This document shows, in pieces, positions 62,255 through 64,000 of a stretch of DNA of 64,000 nucleotides. Location of the stretch: assembly GCA_021166685.1 (NCBI GenBank), contig JAJPEU010000007.1, positions 56,212-120,211 on the forward strand, read 5' to 3'. A program made the translations under genes and the position numbers. Positions within the stretch are counted from its first letter, which is position 1, and the number at the start of each line of letters is the position of its first letter. Below the pieces are notes generated by a model. It did not search any database, was not told the DNA's origin, and was given only the letters and a program-made list of their open reading frames with translations. The stretch comes from Sulfurovum sp. (GTDB lineage: Bacteria > Campylobacterota > Campylobacteria > Campylobacterales > Sulfurovaceae).

Positions 62255-63703
62255 TTAACATATTACAACCGACTTAATCTCAGTAAACTCTTCGAGTGCC
62301 CATCTTGGCCCTTCTCTGCCTATACCCGATAGTTTTGAACCTCCATAGGGCTGAACATCAAACCGTAAGGTGGGAATATCATTGATTACCACTCCTCCGC
62401 ACTCAGCCTCATCAATAAACTGCTGCGAACGTTTTAAATCATTTGTAAAGATAGAAAACTGCAGCCCGAAAGGTGAGTCGTTCATCTTTTGGATAGCTGT
62501 CTCATAATCAGGAACACGAACCAGACTGACAATGGGGGCAAAAACCTCTTCGCAAATAATTTTCATCTCATCTGTTACATCCGCCATTACCGTAGGAGGG
62601 AAAATACCTCCCGTTTCTTCTCCTCCGACTATGGCCTTAGCCCCTTCTTTTTTTGCTGAAGCAACCCATGCCTGGGCTCTGTGTTTGGCTTCGTCATCAA
62701 TCAGCGGCCCCATAAAAGTCTCTTCCTCGTAAGGAGAACCTGCTTTAAGCTTTTTTGTCTCCTCAACCATAAGTGCGGCAAATGCTTCATAGACGGTCTC
62801 ATTAACATAGATGCGCTGTAAGGAGATACACACTTGTCCGGAGTTATAAAATGCGCCAAAAGCACAACGCGCCGCAGCCAAGGCCAAATCTGCACTTGCA
62901 TCGATATAGGTCGCTGCGTTCCCGCCCAGCTCTAAACTTACTTTTTTGATTCCGGCTTGTTTGGTGATGATGCTGCCTACCGAAACGGATCCTGTGAAGC
63001 TGATCGCTCTTGGAATGGAGCTTGAAACCAGAGCAGAACCCACCTCTGCGTCTCCATAAACCACGCTAAGCGCATCTTTGGTTGCATACTTTGACTCTAT
63101 AAAAAGTTTGGCGAGCATATAGGCTGTCGCGGGCGCTTCAGGCGTAGGCTTAAGAACGACGCAGTTCCCTGCACCAAGTGCCGGCGCAATCTTGTGCGCC
63201 ACAAGATTTAAAGGAAAATTAAAAGGAGTGATACACACTACCACCCCCACAGCTTCGCGACGAAAAAAAGCCAATGTTTTTTTACCGCTTGGCATCACAT
63301 CGGTAGCCATTGTTTCACCGTGCAAGCCGGCTAATTCCATTGCAGTCAGCTTAACCGTCTCAATACATCTGTCTACCTCTATTCTTGAGAAAAAGATAGG
63401 TTTTGCAATCTCTTTGGTTAACATCAAAGCAAACTCTTCACGTTGCAAAGATAATTTATTTGCCACATCTTCAAGCCATAAAATACGCTGCGACAATGGT
63501 ACTGTGGCTGCATGGAAAGTTGTTTTTTTGGCGATCTCTAATGCTTTTTGGGCATCTGCGGCATTGCATACAGGAGCAGTACTTACAACAAAACCGTCAT
63601 AAGGACTTTTTCTTTCTTGAATAATCTCTCGGTCCTCTTCTTGGGAACCAAAAAATATTTTAACAACACTTATTTTTTCTTTCTTTCCAAATATTCCAAA
63701 CAT
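62255..63703 (-). CDS. NAD(P)-dependent aldehyde dehydrogenase
   Basis: 482 residues. The Rossmann start is preceded by a short unusual N-terminus (FGIFGKKEKISVV). The catalytic Glu is E258 (SLELGGN) and Cys C292 (NSGQVCISLQR); ITPFNFPLN, KPTPEAP and FTGSVSVG bind cofactor. EEVFAPIVSLV and QPYGGSKLSGIGREG complete it. Substrate not evident; lactaldehyde and non-phosphorylating glyceraldehyde-3-phosphate types are similar. It is divergent from ilvE across 97 bases. Confidence 0.9.
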   Translation of the reverse strand: MFGIFGKKEKISVVKIFFGSQEEDREIIQERKSPYDGFVVSTAPVCNAADAQKALEIAKKTTFHAATVPLSQRILWLEDVANKLSLQREEFALMLTKEIAKPIFFSRIEVDRCIETVKLTAMELAGLHGETMATDVMPSGKKTLAFFRREAVGVVVCITPFNFPLNLVAHKIAPALGAGNCVVLKPTPEAPATAYMLAKLFIESKYATKDALSVVYGDAEVGSALVSSSIPRAISFTGSVSVGSIITKQAGIKKVSLELGGNAATYIDASADLALAAARCAFGAFYNSGQVCISLQRIYVNETVYEAFAALMVEETKKLKAGSPYEEETFMGPLIDDEAKHRAQAWVASAKKEGAKAIVGGEETGGIFPPTVMADVTDEMKIICEEVFAPIVSLVRVPDYETAIQKMNDSPFGLQFSIFTNDLKRSQQFIDEAECGGVVINDIPTLRFDVQPYGGSKLSGIGREGPRWALEEFTEIKSVVIC

Positions 63704-63800
63704 TTATAAGCCTTTGAGCGATAATAAAAACATTTTAACAAAAATTTAGCTAAATTAGTTAAAATGGTCCCTTAATTTTAACCTCTTGGAGCAGATAAAA

Positions 63801-64000
63801 ATGAACGAATCTAAATATATTTGGATGGATGGGGAGATGGTGCCTTGGCATGAAGCGAAAGTACATGTTCTCACCCACACATTACACTATGGCAACGGCG
63901 CACTAGAAGGAACCAAGGCCTACAAAACAGTGGACGGGAGATGTGCTATTTTTAAACTTGAAGAGCACACCCAAAGACTCCTAAACTCATCCAAGATGAC
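63801..64000 (+). CDS. ilvE: Branched-chain amino acid aminotransferase, 5' end only
   Basis: The first 66 codons of a class IV PLP aminotransferase; the rest is past the window end. It starts MNESKYIWMDGEMVPWHEA, then VHVLTHTLHYGNGALEGTKAY (key LTHTLHYGNGALEG), the typical IlvE N-terminus, with FKLEEHTQRLLNSSKM at the end. It makes leucine, isoleucine and valine from 2-oxo acids. GGAG lies nine bases before the ATG. A TAAAAT box at 63760-63765 may be its -10. Confidence 0.9.
   Translation, partial: MNESKYIWMDGEMVPWHEAKVHVLTHTLHYGNGALEGTKAYKTVDGRCAIFKLEEHTQRLLNSSKM

Overview
The window is an ordinary chromosomal stretch from a member of the Campylobacterota (Epsilonproteobacteria), most like the free-living Sulfurovum/Sulfurimonas type. 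Three things point there: AT-rich spacers with extended -10 promoters and no clear -35 box; gene orders also known from Helicobacter and Campylobacter (rnr-holA-rpsF-ssb-rpsR; yajC-secD-secF facing lnt; glyQ-NIF3-zinc ribbon-waaA-pseudouridine synthase-ffh-rpsP-khpA-rimM-trmD-rplS; rpsB-tsf-ABC ATPase); and a glutamine synthetase with Phe at the adenylylation site. The genus call is inference. I saw no rRNA, tRNA, CRISPR array, insertion sequence, prophage or plasmid gene.

Layout. 1-3.3 kb (+): end of RNase R, a decayed stretch, holA, then the rpsF-ssb-rpsR operon closed by a hairpin. 3.3-16 kb (-): a long run carrying a small membrane protein, a PBP4-type carboxypeptidase with a SPOR domain, an aminotransferase (probably dapC), an unknown protein, murC, mutS2, a YfgM-like/BamB-like pair, a Xer recombinase, an unknown protein, coaX, hisG and a methyltransferase. 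16-19 kb (-): yajC-secD-secF. 19-23.8 kb (+): lnt, yidD, pyrC, cysK, a PabC-like lyase and a possible SspB-like adaptor. A lysR gene (-) faces uvrD/pcrA-truB-ispE-smpB (+) at 24.8-29.2 kb. 29.3-39.8 kb (-): U32 protein, purE, glyQ, NIF3, zinc-ribbon protein, waaA, DUF167, pseudouridine synthase, ffh and the rpsP-khpA-rimM-trmD-rplS operon. 39.8-42.2 kb (+): a PHP phosphatase and glnA. 42.3-51.7 kb (-): ftsW-murG and alaS, CopD-like, maf, bioF, pbp1A. ftsI (+), panC (-) and prfB (+) follow. 55.8-59.5 kb (-): rpsB-tsf-ABC ATPase-small membrane protein, and bcp. 59.5-64 kb: a small unknown gene (+), a Deg-type protease, DUF523, a DUF420-like protein and an aldehyde dehydrogenase (-), and the start of ilvE (+).

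Together the genes cover envelope and peptidoglycan assembly (murC, murG, ftsW, ftsI, pbp1A, dacB-like, waaA, lnt, Sec accessory proteins, YidD, BamB-like), translation and RNA modification (rpsF/R/P/B, rplS, tsf, prfB, smpB, alaS, glyQ, trmD, rimM, truB, U32), genome maintenance (holA, ssb, mutS2, uvrD/pcrA, xer), and amino acid, nucleotide and cofactor synthesis (hisG, dapC, cysK, ilvE, glnA, pyrC, purE, coaX, panC, bioF, ispE).

I did not find a clear new multi-gene system. What deserves a second look is small: a 33-codon ORF coupled to rpsP, a 48-codon membrane ORF coupled to the ABC ATPase and overlapping prfB, a C-terminal HhH-like extension on ribosomal protein S2, an SspB-like protein, a PBP4-SPOR fusion, the YfgM/BamB-like pair, paired hairpins before rpsF and purE, and a 52-bp duplication of the end of the PHP gene in front of glnA. 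Start sites were chosen by eye from Shine-Dalgarno spacing and neighbour overlap; no search was run.
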